Part shown: positions 35,469 through 43,525 of the stretch, piece by piece
How the letters are laid out: every line of letters starts with the position of its first letter
How positions within the stretch are numbered: the first letter of the stretch is position 1
NCBI GenBank assembly: GCA_022447495.1
Contig: JAKVBH010000013.1
Span: 35,073 to 99,072 of the forward strand
DNA: 64,000 bases
Reading direction: 5' to 3'
DNA from: Marinovum sp.
GTDB taxonomy: Bacteria > Pseudomonadota > Alphaproteobacteria > Rhodobacterales > Rhodobacteraceae
The notes under the pieces: generated by a model
The model's input: the letters and a program-made list of their open reading frames with translations, nothing else
Told to the model about the DNA's origin: nothing
Database searches by the model: none
Position numbers and translations under genes: made by a program

Positions 35469-36470
35469 ATGATTCAAACACCATATCTGCTTTTCCTGGG
35501 CGATGCGCCCGACCAACTGGCTGCCAAAGTTGCGCAAGGGATCAAAGACTGGCGCCCTGAGAATGCAGTGGGCCAGCTGCGTTTGCCGGGCTGTGGCGCG
35601 GATATGGGCTTGACTGATATGAACCTACAAGAAGGTCTTGCTGCCGGTGCCAAGACGTTGGTGATTGGTGTGGCCAACCGTGGTGGCGTGATCTCGGATG
35701 AGTGGAAAAAGGTTCTCGTGGCGGCATTGGAGGCTGGCTACGACCTGGCGGCGGGTTTGCATAACTTGCTGCGCGACGAAGATGAACTTCAAGCTGCAGC
35801 CAAAATTCATGGGCGGACGCTCCATGATGTGCGGGTGCCCTCGGTGGCCTATCCGATTGCCAATGGGCAAAAGCGCAGCGGCAAGCGCGTGTTGGCGGTG
35901 GGCACCGATTGTTCCTGTGGCAAGATGTATACAGCCATGTCTATGGACGCTGAGATGCGTGAGCGCGGCTTGAAATCGACGTTCCGCGCCACTGGGCAAA
36001 CCGGTATCTTGATCACCGGTCGCGGTGTGCCGCTTGATGCTGTGATCGCCGATTTTATGGCGGGCGCGGTTGAAGCGTTGACGCCCGACAATGATGAGGA
36101 TCACTGGGATCACATTGAAGGGCAAGGGAGCCTTTTCCATGTATCCTATTCGGGCGTGACCATGGCGTTGATCCATGGTGGCCAGCCCGATGCTTTGATC
36201 CTCGCACATGAGCCCACGCGGACCCACATGCGCGGCTTGCCGCATTATGGATTGCCTAGCCTTGAGCAGCTGCGCGACACCGCATTTCCGCTGGCGCGCG
36301 TTGCCAACCCTGCCTGCCAAGTTGCGGGTGTGTCGGTAAATACCAAAGCGCTGGGCGAAGAAGACGCACGCAAGTGTCTTGAAGAGATTGAGGCACGCAT
36401 GGGCATTCCGGCCACTGACCCCTTCCGATTTGGTGCGGGGGCACTGGTGGATGCGCTGATCGCGCTGTAG
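35469..36470 (+). CDS. dgcN: DUF1611 family protein, N-acetyltransferase DgcN type
   Basis: A 333-residue DUF1611 protein with a P-loop-like V-G-T-D-C-S-C-G-K-M-Y-T-A and the conserved H-G-Q-P-D-A context (here H-G-G-Q-P-D-A). In marine bacteria DgcN is described as acetylating D-glutamate, with DgcA then racemising N-acetyl-D-glutamate; I rely on memory for that assignment. The start at M-I-Q-T-P-Y-L-L-F is chosen over a longer, unconserved frame. Together with the next two genes it forms a D-amino-acid module. Confidence 0.8.
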   Translation: MIQTPYLLFLGDAPDQLAAKVAQGIKDWRPENAVGQLRLPGCGADMGLTDMNLQEGLAAGAKTLVIGVANRGGVISDEWKKVLVAALEAGYDLAAGLHNLLRDEDELQAAAKIHGRTLHDVRVPSVAYPIANGQKRSGKRVLAVGTDCSCGKMYTAMSMDAEMRERGLKSTFRATGQTGILITGRGVPLDAVIADFMAGAVEALTPDNDEDHWDHIEGQGSLFHVSYSGVTMALIHGGQPDALILAHEPTRTHMRGLPHYGLPSLEQLRDTAFPLARVANPACQVAGVSVNTKALGEEDARKCLEEIEARMGIPATDPFRFGAGALVDALIAL

Positions 36471-36480
36471 CACCTGCTTG

Positions 36481-36527
36481 CGGCTCCTGTCGGTGCCTCC
36501 TACGGGGATATTTGTAGCCAGATGAAA
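36481..36527 (-). repeat. Short hairpin-repeat relative between dgcN and dgcA
   Basis: On the minus strand the sequence begins TTTCATCTGGCTACAAATAT, matching the start of the repeat family (T-C-T-G-G-C followed by A-A-A-T-A-T-C-C-C-C). The hairpin half is poorly conserved, so this is a partial or diverged member. It lies between two genes of the same operon. Confidence 0.45.
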
Positions 36528-36554
36528 CCCAGGTCTTTGGGAGAAAGGCGCGCT

Positions 36555-37520
36555 ATGATCGAGGTCAGTCAGGATACCTTCAAACTGGCGGAAGTGTTCA
36601 CCATTGCGCGTGGCTCTCGGACTGAAGCCCACGTGATCACGGTGCGTGTGACACGTGGTGGTGTGACGGGCTGGGGAGAGTGTGTGCCCTATGCGCGGTA
36701 TGGTGAGACGTTGGAGAGCGTTGCGACCGAAATCGCCGGTCTGCCTGAGGACATTGACCGAACCGCGCTGCAAGCAGCATTGCCGTCCGGTGCCGCCCGC
36801 AATGCCGTGGATTGTGCGCTTTGGGACCTCGAGGCCAAAACCGCCGATTGCCGGGTTTGGGAACTTGCGGGAGTCTCTGTGCCGAGCCCACAAGTGACCG
36901 CCTTTACGCTCTCCTTGGCGTCACCGGACAAAATGCGGGACCAAGCCGCGCGCAATGCCCACCGTCCGCTATTGAAGACCAAGCTTGGCGGTGGTGAGGA
37001 AGACGTTGCGCGGATTGAAGCGGTGCGTGCAGGTGCGCCAGATGCGCGTATCATTGTCGATGCCAACGAAGGATGGACCCCCGATCTCTATCAAACCCTT
37101 GCACCTGTGTTGGTACGTTTGGGCGTGGAGATGGTGGAACAGCCACTGCCAGCTGGCCAAGACGAGACACTTTTGGAGTTGGACCGCGTCTTGCCTGTCT
37201 GCGCTGACGAATCCTGCCATGATCGTGCATCTTTGCCGGACCTCGTGGGCAAGTACGATATGGTCAACATCAAGCTCGACAAGACAGGTGGCCTGACTGA
37301 GGCGTTGGCCTTGCGCGCGGCCTCCATCTCTGCAGGCTATCGGGTGATGGTTGGCTGCATGGTTGGCTCCTCTTTGGCCATGGCACCGGCCACGTTGATC
37401 GCCCAGGGTGCGGCGGTGGTGGACCTTGACGGACCGCTTCTTCTCGCCGAAGACCGCCCACAGCCACTTCATTTTGACCAAAGCGGCATCCATCCACCCG
37501 CCGCTGAGACTTGGGGATAA
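36555..37520 (+). CDS. dgcA: N-acetyl-D-glutamate racemase DgcA, enolase-superfamily dipeptide-epimerase fold
   Basis: A 321-residue enolase-superfamily protein. Catalytic signatures follow in order: L-K-T-K-L (KxK lysines), V-D-A-N-E-G-W (Asp ligand), V-E-Q-P-L-P (Glu ligand), A-D-E-S (Asp ligand) and V-N-I-K-L-D-K-T-G-G (second acid/base Lys). Related proteins are dipeptide epimerases; next to DUF1611 they are assigned as N-acetyl-D-glutamate racemases. The ATG at 36555 gives the normal N-terminus. It sits 4 bp from the next gene. Confidence 0.82.
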   Translation: MIEVSQDTFKLAEVFTIARGSRTEAHVITVRVTRGGVTGWGECVPYARYGETLESVATEIAGLPEDIDRTALQAALPSGAARNAVDCALWDLEAKTADCRVWELAGVSVPSPQVTAFTLSLASPDKMRDQAARNAHRPLLKTKLGGGEEDVARIEAVRAGAPDARIIVDANEGWTPDLYQTLAPVLVRLGVEMVEQPLPAGQDETLLELDRVLPVCADESCHDRASLPDLVGKYDMVNIKLDKTGGLTEALALRAASISAGYRVMVGCMVGSSLAMAPATLIAQGAAVVDLDGPLLLAEDRPQPLHFDQSGIHPPAAETWG

Positions 37521-37524
37521 AACC

Positions 37525-38388
37525 ATGAGCCGAATCGTTTACGTCAACGGAGAATACCTGCCTGAAGAAGAGGCCAAAATTTCGATTTTTGATCGCGGGT
37601 TTTTGATGGCAGATGGGGTCTATGAGGTGACTTCGGTCCTCGATGGCAAGCTCATTGATTTTGATGGTCACGCCGTACGTCTGGAACGCTCTCTCAATGA
37701 ACTCGACATGCGCCAACCCATGACCAAGGACGACCTACTTAAGGTGCACCGCAAACTGGTGGCTGACAACAGCATCGAAGAGGGTATGGTTTATCTTCAG
37801 ATCACCCGTGGCGCGCCAGGGGATCGCGATTTTGTTTTCCCCGATCCAGATGAAACGCCCTGTACGGTGGTGCTCTTCACCCAGAACAAACCTGGCCTCG
37901 CCAACAGCCCTGCGGCTTCCAAAGGCATGACAGTGATCACCATTGATGACGAACGTTGGGGCCGTCGCGACATCAAAACGGTGCAGCTTCTTTACCCTTC
38001 AATGGGCAAGATGATGGCCAAGGCTGCCGGTGCCGATGATGCATGGATGGTCCAAGAGGGCTTTGTGACCGAGGGCACGTCGAACAATGCCTATATCGTC
38101 AAAGGCAACACGATCGTGACGCGAGCATTGTCAAACGACATCCTGCACGGCATCACGCGAGCTGCTGTATTGCGCTTTGCCAACGAGGCGCAAATGACCG
38201 TGGAAGAGCGCAACTTCACCGTGGCCGAAGCGCAAGAAGCCGACGAAGCCTTCATCACTTCGGCCTCGACCTTCGTCATGCCTGTGGTGAAGATTGATGA
38301 CGCAACATTGGGTGATGGCACACCAGGCCGGGTGGCCCCACGCTTGCGCGAGATTTACCTTGAAGAAAGCCGCAAAGCTGCAATCTAG
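37525..38388 (+). CDS. dat: D-amino-acid transaminase
   Basis: A 287-residue fold-type IV PLP enzyme, with the N-terminal V-N-G-E-Y-L-P-E-E-E-A-K-I-S-I-F-D-R-G-F and the PLP lysine probably in D-I-K-T-V-Q-L-L-Y-P-S-M-G-K; E-G-T-S-N-N-A-Y is the cofactor-binding loop. It interconverts D-amino acids and keto acids, e.g. D-alanine and D-glutamate. Being 4 bp after dgcA, it completes a module for using or balancing D-glutamate. Confidence 0.85.
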   Translation: MSRIVYVNGEYLPEEEAKISIFDRGFLMADGVYEVTSVLDGKLIDFDGHAVRLERSLNELDMRQPMTKDDLLKVHRKLVADNSIEEGMVYLQITRGAPGDRDFVFPDPDETPCTVVLFTQNKPGLANSPAASKGMTVITIDDERWGRRDIKTVQLLYPSMGKMMAKAAGADDAWMVQEGFVTEGTSNNAYIVKGNTIVTRALSNDILHGITRAAVLRFANEAQMTVEERNFTVAEAQEADEAFITSASTFVMPVVKIDDATLGDGTPGRVAPRLREIYLEESRKAAI

Positions 38389-38532
38389 GTGCGCATATCG
38401 CCGCTCTGAATTGCATCTGTGCCGCACTGTTGGCGTCTGCGGCATGGAAGGGTAATTTCCCCTTGCGCAAAATAGCCATGCGCGGCACAGCGGTCGCGGC
38501 TCGGCATCCGCCGGGGGACCATTGGGGGACAT

Positions 38533-40353
38533 ATGCGCAGTTTAATGGGTGGCCTTGTGCTTGTTTTGGGGGTGGCCGGACTTGGCTACTGGGGCGCGAA
38601 CTCATACTCGGGACGGATAGAAGGCCGGATCGGTGCCGCCGCCGATGCCATTGCGGATGGCACAATGCACAAAGTGACAGTGAGCACAGAGGGTCGTGAC
38701 ATTACGCTTTCTGGGCTCGTCAACGATGAGGACGAACGCAGGGCACTCCTGACCGCGATGCATGCGGTCGAGGGACGCCGAGTTGTCCGCGACGACCTGC
38801 GCACACTTCCTTTCCAATCGCCTTACCGGACTACGATCATCAAATTCCCAAGCGGAGAGCTTCGTCTCGGTGGTTCTGTCCCCCAGGAAAAACAGCGCGT
38901 AGCCCTCAAAGAAAGCGTCTCAATTGGTCAGGACGGGACAGACCTTGCCTCTGGTGCTCCTGCGGATTGGCTGGACCTGACACAACGTGCTGCCAAGACG
39001 GCCGCGGAGCTTAACGAAGGTCAAGTGACCCTTCAAGACCGGACGATTATCGTCGAGGGCATTCTGGATACGCCACGAAACCTCGACGCCGCCCTGGATG
39101 CCTTTGGAGTGCTTCCTGACGACGTTGCCTTGAACACCGACGGCGTGACCTTGTTGGACGACGGCAAACCAGCGGTCTTTACGATTGTTTGGGATGACCA
39201 AGGCACCGCGCGTGCCACTGGGAAGCTTCCCCAAGGCGTCGCAGATTTTGATCTGGCTGAGGCTTTGGGCATCGCGAGCATCACAGGTGATGCCGCGCCG
39301 GGGCTCGTGAACAGCGAAGATGGGCCTGCGGCGCTTTTGGGTGCGATCGCTCTGACCGAATTGGAAAACGGCACACTCCGCTTCGAAGGCAAGACCCTGC
39401 TCTATGCGGGTCAAGCCCGCGACCCAAGCGCCAAACGCGCGGTTGAGCAGACGCTCTCTGAACTGCCGAGCCTGTACACCGTCGACACACGCGCCATTAA
39501 ACTGCGTGACGATGGCACTGCTCCAGCTTTTGACCTTGAACTGTCAGCCTCTGACGGGGCGTCCGTTTCGGGCAAGTTGCCAGAGGGCTTGGAATTGGCA
39601 GAGATGGCCGATGCTTTGGGCCTGAATGCGGTGGCAGGTGAGCCCGTACTGGGCCTAACCGGTCCGGACCAAAAGGACGGTGTTTTGGCCTTCCTGGAGC
39701 ACGCAAGAGGCGTTCTGGGTGTTGCGGAATACGCGACGGTGACGTGGAACGATGGCGCTGCGGGATTGAACATCGGCGCCGTTGCGGGCACCAAAACTGA
39801 TGTTCTGGCACGGCACCTTGCCGAAGTGTTTCGCAGTGGCACGGTCATCACGGTTGCGATAGCGGAGAGCACCAATACTGACGGCGACCTGCGCACCAAC
39901 ACCCTTAGCGGAGCGCAAGAGCGGTTTTTTGGTGGACATTGGATCCTAGAGCTTGCCTTCGCGGCGGACGCTGAGACCTGCGCAGCGCAGTCGCAAGATG
40001 TTTTGGCCCGCGCGAAAGTCAACTTTCTGTCTGGCTCTGCGGAGCTTGATCCGCTCTCCGTTGCCTCCATCAATCAAATTGCGGGCGTCGTGGCGCGTTG
40101 TGTGGCGGACGGCGGCCTGCAAGGCGAGATCGGCGGACACACCGACAGCACTGGGGATGTGGAGACCAACACGGCGCTGAGTGTGGCCCGAGCGGACGTT
40201 GTACGCGAGGCACTCGTCGCGCGGGGTGTTGATGCGACCGGGCTCACGGCTGTGGGCTACGGCCCCTCCCAACCCATCGCCGACAACGAGACAGACGAGG
40301 GCCGCGCGGCCAACCGCCGGACCACGATCATTTGGAGCCAGGCCGCGCAGTAA
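38533..40353 (+). CDS. OmpA-family outer-envelope protein with BON-like repeats
   Basis: A 606-residue protein with an N-terminal anchor or signal (G-G-L-V-L-V-L-G-V-A-G-L-G-Y-W-G). A BON-like domain (about 40-110) follows, then internal repeats in which G-K-L-P-Q-G-V-A-D-F-D-L-A-E-A-L-G-I recurs as G-K-L-P-E-G-L-E-L-A-E-M-A-D-A-L-G-L about 145 residues later. The C-terminal OmpA domain has F-L-S-G-S-A-E-L-D and G-H-T-D-S-T-G and should bind peptidoglycan. It may tie the outer membrane or a membrane complex to the wall. It is followed by the helix-hairpin-helix gene. Confidence 0.82.
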   Translation: MRSLMGGLVLVLGVAGLGYWGANSYSGRIEGRIGAAADAIADGTMHKVTVSTEGRDITLSGLVNDEDERRALLTAMHAVEGRRVVRDDLRTLPFQSPYRTTIIKFPSGELRLGGSVPQEKQRVALKESVSIGQDGTDLASGAPADWLDLTQRAAKTAAELNEGQVTLQDRTIIVEGILDTPRNLDAALDAFGVLPDDVALNTDGVTLLDDGKPAVFTIVWDDQGTARATGKLPQGVADFDLAEALGIASITGDAAPGLVNSEDGPAALLGAIALTELENGTLRFEGKTLLYAGQARDPSAKRAVEQTLSELPSLYTVDTRAIKLRDDGTAPAFDLELSASDGASVSGKLPEGLELAEMADALGLNAVAGEPVLGLTGPDQKDGVLAFLEHARGVLGVAEYATVTWNDGAAGLNIGAVAGTKTDVLARHLAEVFRSGTVITVAIAESTNTDGDLRTNTLSGAQERFFGGHWILELAFAADAETCAAQSQDVLARAKVNFLSGSAELDPLSVASINQIAGVVARCVADGGLQGEIGGHTDSTGDVETNTALSVARADVVREALVARGVDATGLTAVGYGPSQPIADNETDEGRAANRRTTIIWSQAAQ

Positions 40354-40385
40354 GCCGCCGACCAATCGGAAAAAGAGAGAGTATC

Positions 40386-41006
40386 ATGTTTCAAAACTGG
40401 GGTTTCCTCATCAGCGAGATGGTGGTTCTGATCACCCTTGCGGCACTGCTGGGCTTGTTTGTGGGGTGGTTGATCTGGGGGCGGGGCGCCGCAAACGGGG
40501 CAGGTTCGTTGGAAGCGGACCGGTTCAAGCGGGAGTTGGACAATTGCCAAGCGGCACATGCCGATAAAGACGCCCAAATCGCGACGCTCCAAGCCGATCT
40601 GGACGCCGCACGCCGCGCTGCAAAAGTTGTGCCGCGTGAGGCCGTCGCCGCTCCGGCAAAAGCGCCAGAGGCCGTCGATTATGATGGTGATGGCGTTGTC
40701 GAGGGAACGGATGAAGGCGTAAAGCCCCAGAGCCTGGACGCTGCTCGCGACGGAACGCCGGATGATCTCAAACAGATCAAAGGCATCGGGCCCAAACTGG
40801 AACAGCTCTGCTTCACCCTTGGCTTTTACCACTTTGACCAAATCGCCGCCTGGAGTGCAGACGAGGTCGCTTGGGTGGATGCCAATCTCGAAGGCTTCAA
40901 AGGCCGCGTGACGCGCGACGATTGGGTGGCACAAGCCAAAGTGTTGTCCGAAGGCGGGACCACGGAGTTCTCAGAGCGGGTCAAAGGTGGCGACGTTTAC
41001 GAGTGA
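40386..41006 (+). CDS. Membrane-anchored protein with helix-hairpin-helix-like C-terminus
   Basis: A 206-residue protein: one N-terminal membrane segment (M-V-V-L-I-T-L-A-A-L-L-G-L-F-V-G-W-L-I-W), a coiled Ala/Glu-rich middle and a C-terminal D-D-L-K-Q-I-K-G-I-G-P-K-L-E-Q-L-C-F-T-L-G, the helix-hairpin-helix-like domain also found at the end of some NuoE and L21-like proteins in this group. Function unknown. It starts 32 bp after the OmpA-family gene and is probably co-expressed. Confidence 0.7.
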   Translation: MFQNWGFLISEMVVLITLAALLGLFVGWLIWGRGAANGAGSLEADRFKRELDNCQAAHADKDAQIATLQADLDAARRAAKVVPREAVAAPAKAPEAVDYDGDGVVEGTDEGVKPQSLDAARDGTPDDLKQIKGIGPKLEQLCFTLGFYHFDQIAAWSADEVAWVDANLEGFKGRVTRDDWVAQAKVLSEGGTTEFSERVKGGDVYE

Positions 41007-41130
41007 TGGGTTTCAAGCTTGGACGGCACTGGGGGTAGGCCACCCGCCGCCCGCGGCGCCTATTCAGGGCTACTGCTTATTGATCCCGAAAAACGTCACT
41101 GCTTAGTGATCTGGCGTACTTAAATGAATG
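41007..41130. repeat. Short direct repeat in a gap
   Basis: The sequence ACTGCTTATTGATC (41072-41085) recurs as ACTGCTTAGTGATC (41098-41111), 13 of 14 bases alike and 26 bases apart. No gene is seen. The meaning is unknown. Confidence 0.45.
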
Positions 41131-41658
41131 CTACTTTGCCTCTTCAAGACACGCCAAAAAACTAGCGCTATGGGTATGATTGTCAGGAGTGTCACACTCA
41201 AAAGCACACAGGGTTATCGTTCGCGACTCCGCCGCATGGATACTCAAATCAGCAGTTTCGAACCCCAAATCAGAAAAAATTCTTTCGGCCAAAAAACTAT
41301 AAATTTTGGTCTGTTCACCGTGTAACTCGTGCTGCGCCAACAGCTGCATAAGCCTAAGTGCCTCGAGCCGACTGTAGTTCAATAAACCATCGGATTGAAG
41401 CTCGCCGACGAGAACATTCGCTTGGGCCATAATAAGCGAAGGCTCTTCCTCGGGCGCCAGAAATAGCGCTGTATCGTCAACAAAAGGTCCAAATTGGTCT
41501 ATCCACCATGTCTGCTGCTCAAACACAGAGTCAAAACTTCGGCAGCTGGTCGAAAGTCTTTCAAGCCAATGTTCTTGTGAGGCTGCATCTGTCGACAACC
41601 CGCACCAGAACGCCAAAAGGAGCAATCCTCTAACGAGATACAATTTGCCTGCTTGCAT
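41131..41658 (-). CDS. Hypothetical secreted protein
   Basis: A 175-residue protein with a clear signal peptide (L-Y-L-V-R-G-L-L-L-L-A-F-W-C-G-L-S-T-D-A-A-S), then a mature part with T-S-C-R-S-F and C-A-F-E-C-D cysteines. No domain is recognised. The ATG at 41658 is preferred because it places the signal peptide at the N-terminus. It is the last gene of the thioredoxin-like/DUF1244/N-formylglutamate operon, or a separate unit just after it. Base composition is A/T-richer than its neighbours, so it may be acquired. Confidence 0.6.
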   Translation of the reverse strand: MQAGKLYLVRGLLLLAFWCGLSTDAASQEHWLERLSTSCRSFDSVFEQQTWWIDQFGPFVDDTALFLAPEEEPSLIMAQANVLVGELQSDGLLNYSRLEALRLMQLLAQHELHGEQTKIYSFLAERIFSDLGFETADLSIHAAESRTITLCAFECDTPDNHTHSASFLACLEEAK

Positions 41659-41705
41659 CGTGAGAGCTGTAGGTCTTTCAACTCGGTTGCTGGGCATAAA
41701 TGATC

Positions 41706-42260
41706 CTAGGTCTTCCACTTGATGGAACAGCCAATCGACGGCGTCTGCTCTGCGGGCCCCGTTCCTGTTTCGGCGACCTGCGTCATTGCCTCGTAGAGTT
41801 CGCGCGGGCTGTCGGCGGGGCCGGGCGCCATGCGCGTGGCATCGAGCCGTCCACGATATTGCAGGCTGAGGTCTGCGTCAAAGCCAAAGAAATCGGGCGT
41901 GCAGACAGCGCCATAGGCGCGGGCCACGTCTTGGGTGGCATCATGCAGATAGGGGAAGGGGAAGCCGTGTTTTTCGGCGAGTTTACACATGTTCTCAAAA
42001 TTGTCCGCCGGGTAAGCCACCGGATCATTGGAACAGATCGCCGCCACGCCAATCCCGAGCTCTGAAAGCTCACGCGCATCACGGATCATCTTGTCGAGGA
42101 TCGCCAAGACAAAGGGGCAGTGATTGCAGATGAACATGATCAGCGTGCCGCGTTCACCGCGGATGTCGCTGAGCCCATAGGTTTTGCCATCCGTGGCGGG
42201 CAGCGAAAAATTAGACGCAGGCCAGCCGAAATCGCACACAGGCGTATTGAGCGCAGGCAT
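41706..42260 (-). CDS. Thioredoxin-family (AhpC/redoxin-like) protein
   Basis: A 184-residue protein with the thioredoxin-type C-N-H-C-P motif after R-G-T-L-I-M-F-I and a redoxin-like body (D-A-T-Q-D-V-A-R-A-Y-G-A-V-C-T-P-D-F-F-G). Members of this group are cytoplasmic thiol reductases or peroxidases of unknown specificity. It starts 4 bp after DUF1244, so the genes are co-transcribed. Confidence 0.85.
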   Translation of the reverse strand: MPALNTPVCDFGWPASNFSLPATDGKTYGLSDIRGERGTLIMFICNHCPFVLAILDKMIRDARELSELGIGVAAICSNDPVAYPADNFENMCKLAEKHGFPFPYLHDATQDVARAYGAVCTPDFFGFDADLSLQYRGRLDATRMAPGPADSPRELYEAMTQVAETGTGPAEQTPSIGCSIKWKT

Positions 42261-42263
42261 GGT

Positions 42264-42581
42264 TCAGCCTTCCTTGGCGGTGACGTTCTCGGCAAATGAC
42301 TTTTCAAACGCCGCCTGTTTGTCGGGGCTCGCCTCGGTCTGATACTTGGCTTTGTACTCGCCAAACGGCATCCCGTAGAACACTTCGCGGGCCACCATCT
42401 TGTCCATTTCAATGCCCTTCTCGGCCGCGGCTTCTTGATACCAACGGCTCAGGCAATTCCGGCAAAAGCCAGCAAGGTTCATCATGTCGATGTTTTGTAC
42501 CTCTGGCCGTTCGTCCATCAGGTGTTGTTGCAAACGGCGAAAGGCGGCGGCTTCGATCTCGATGCGGGTCTGGTCGTCCAT
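42264..42581 (-). CDS. DUF1244 family protein
   Basis: A 105-residue protein matching DUF1244: A-F-R-R-L-Q-Q-H-L, N-L-A-G-F-C-R-N-C-L-S-R-W-Y and V-F-Y-G-M-P-F-G-E-Y-K. The C-x-x-C pair may bind a metal. The family is widespread in alphaproteobacteria with no assigned role. It lies between an amidohydrolase and a redoxin in a tight operon. Confidence 0.85.
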   Translation of the reverse strand: MDDQTRIEIEAAAFRRLQQHLMDERPEVQNIDMMNLAGFCRNCLSRWYQEAAAEKGIEMDKMVAREVFYGMPFGEYKAKYQTEASPDKQAAFEKSFAENVTAKEG

Positions 42582-42602
42582 GGCGGGCTCCTTTGGCTTT
42601 GC

Positions 42603-43367
42603 TCAGATATCGGCGTCTTTGAGGGCGGCGACAAGGTGCGGCGCCAAACGATCCGCCCAGGCCACCTGCGCGGCGGGTTCTTCGATGAGATCGTTACGCA
42701 CTTCGACCAACACATTGCCACGTCCGGTCTCAAGCGCGTGGCGCGCGATACTGTCGCCTGGCAAATGGCCGGAGTAGGGGACATTGCCATCAACGCAAAG
42801 ATCGCTCTCGGCCTTGAGCCGCGCCAAAAGCGGATCAGAGAGCCGCGTGTCATGGGCAAAGAGCAATCCCACATGCCAGGGCCGCGGCGGGCGGTTTTTG
42901 AATTGGGGTGTGAACGAATGGATCGCGCATATGACGCTGTTGGCTTGGCGCGCAGCCAATCGCTCCAACGCGGCATGGTATGGACGATGATAGGCGTCTA
43001 TACGCCGTTCGCGCTCGGCCGCATCGGCGGACCGGTTGGCGGGAATGATCGTCCCGTCATACAGCTTCATCAAAATCGTCGGATCATCTTCGCCGCGGTT
43101 GGGATCAATCACCAAGCGCGAGAAATCGGCGAAGATGGCGGGGCTGTCGAGAGCCTCAGCCAAACGCGAGGCCAAACCCGCAGCACCGATGTCAAAGGCG
43201 ATGTGCCGCGCCATGTCGTCTGTACCGATGCCAAGGTCTCCACAACCCACGTCGTCCGGCACGCGGTTTGTGGCATGATCGCATGTGACCACCCAACGCC
43301 CTGGCCGAGTTTCGCCTTCGATCCAAAAGGGAGGATGTTCCATAATAAGGGGTCCTGATTGAGACAT
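42603..43367 (-). CDS. N-formylglutamate amidohydrolase family protein
   Basis: A 254-residue protein with C-D-H-A-T-N-R-V-P and later I-H-S-F-T-P-Q-F, which hold the predicted metal ligands of N-formylglutamate deformylases. In histidine degradation HutG-type enzymes release glutamate and formate. No hut gene is close, so the substrate may be another N-acyl amino acid. The start at M-S-Q-S-G-P is chosen on family length. Confidence 0.85.
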   Translation of the reverse strand: MSQSGPLIMEHPPFWIEGETRPGRWVVTCDHATNRVPDDVGCGDLGIGTDDMARHIAFDIGAAGLASRLAEALDSPAIFADFSRLVIDPNRGEDDPTILMKLYDGTIIPANRSADAAERERRIDAYHRPYHAALERLAARQANSVICAIHSFTPQFKNRPPRPWHVGLLFAHDTRLSDPLLARLKAESDLCVDGNVPYSGHLPGDSIARHALETGRGNVLVEVRNDLIEEPAAQVAWADRLAPHLVAALKDADI

Positions 43368-43525
43368 ATCGCACACGACGCGCGTCTTATCTGCAAAGTA
43401 GGTTGTCCGCGAGAGGGGAATGGGCCATAAGGCGCGCGAAACGGTTAGCGGTAACATCGACCACATCTGTTGCGCCCCATGTCCCATTCGCGCATCACTG
43501 CGTCAGAACCAGAGCGAGGCAAGAT

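Noticed and set aside
35625..36893. Long minus-strand open frame (422 codons) opposite dgcN and dgcA
   Set aside because: It crosses two conserved genes on the other strand and has no domain.
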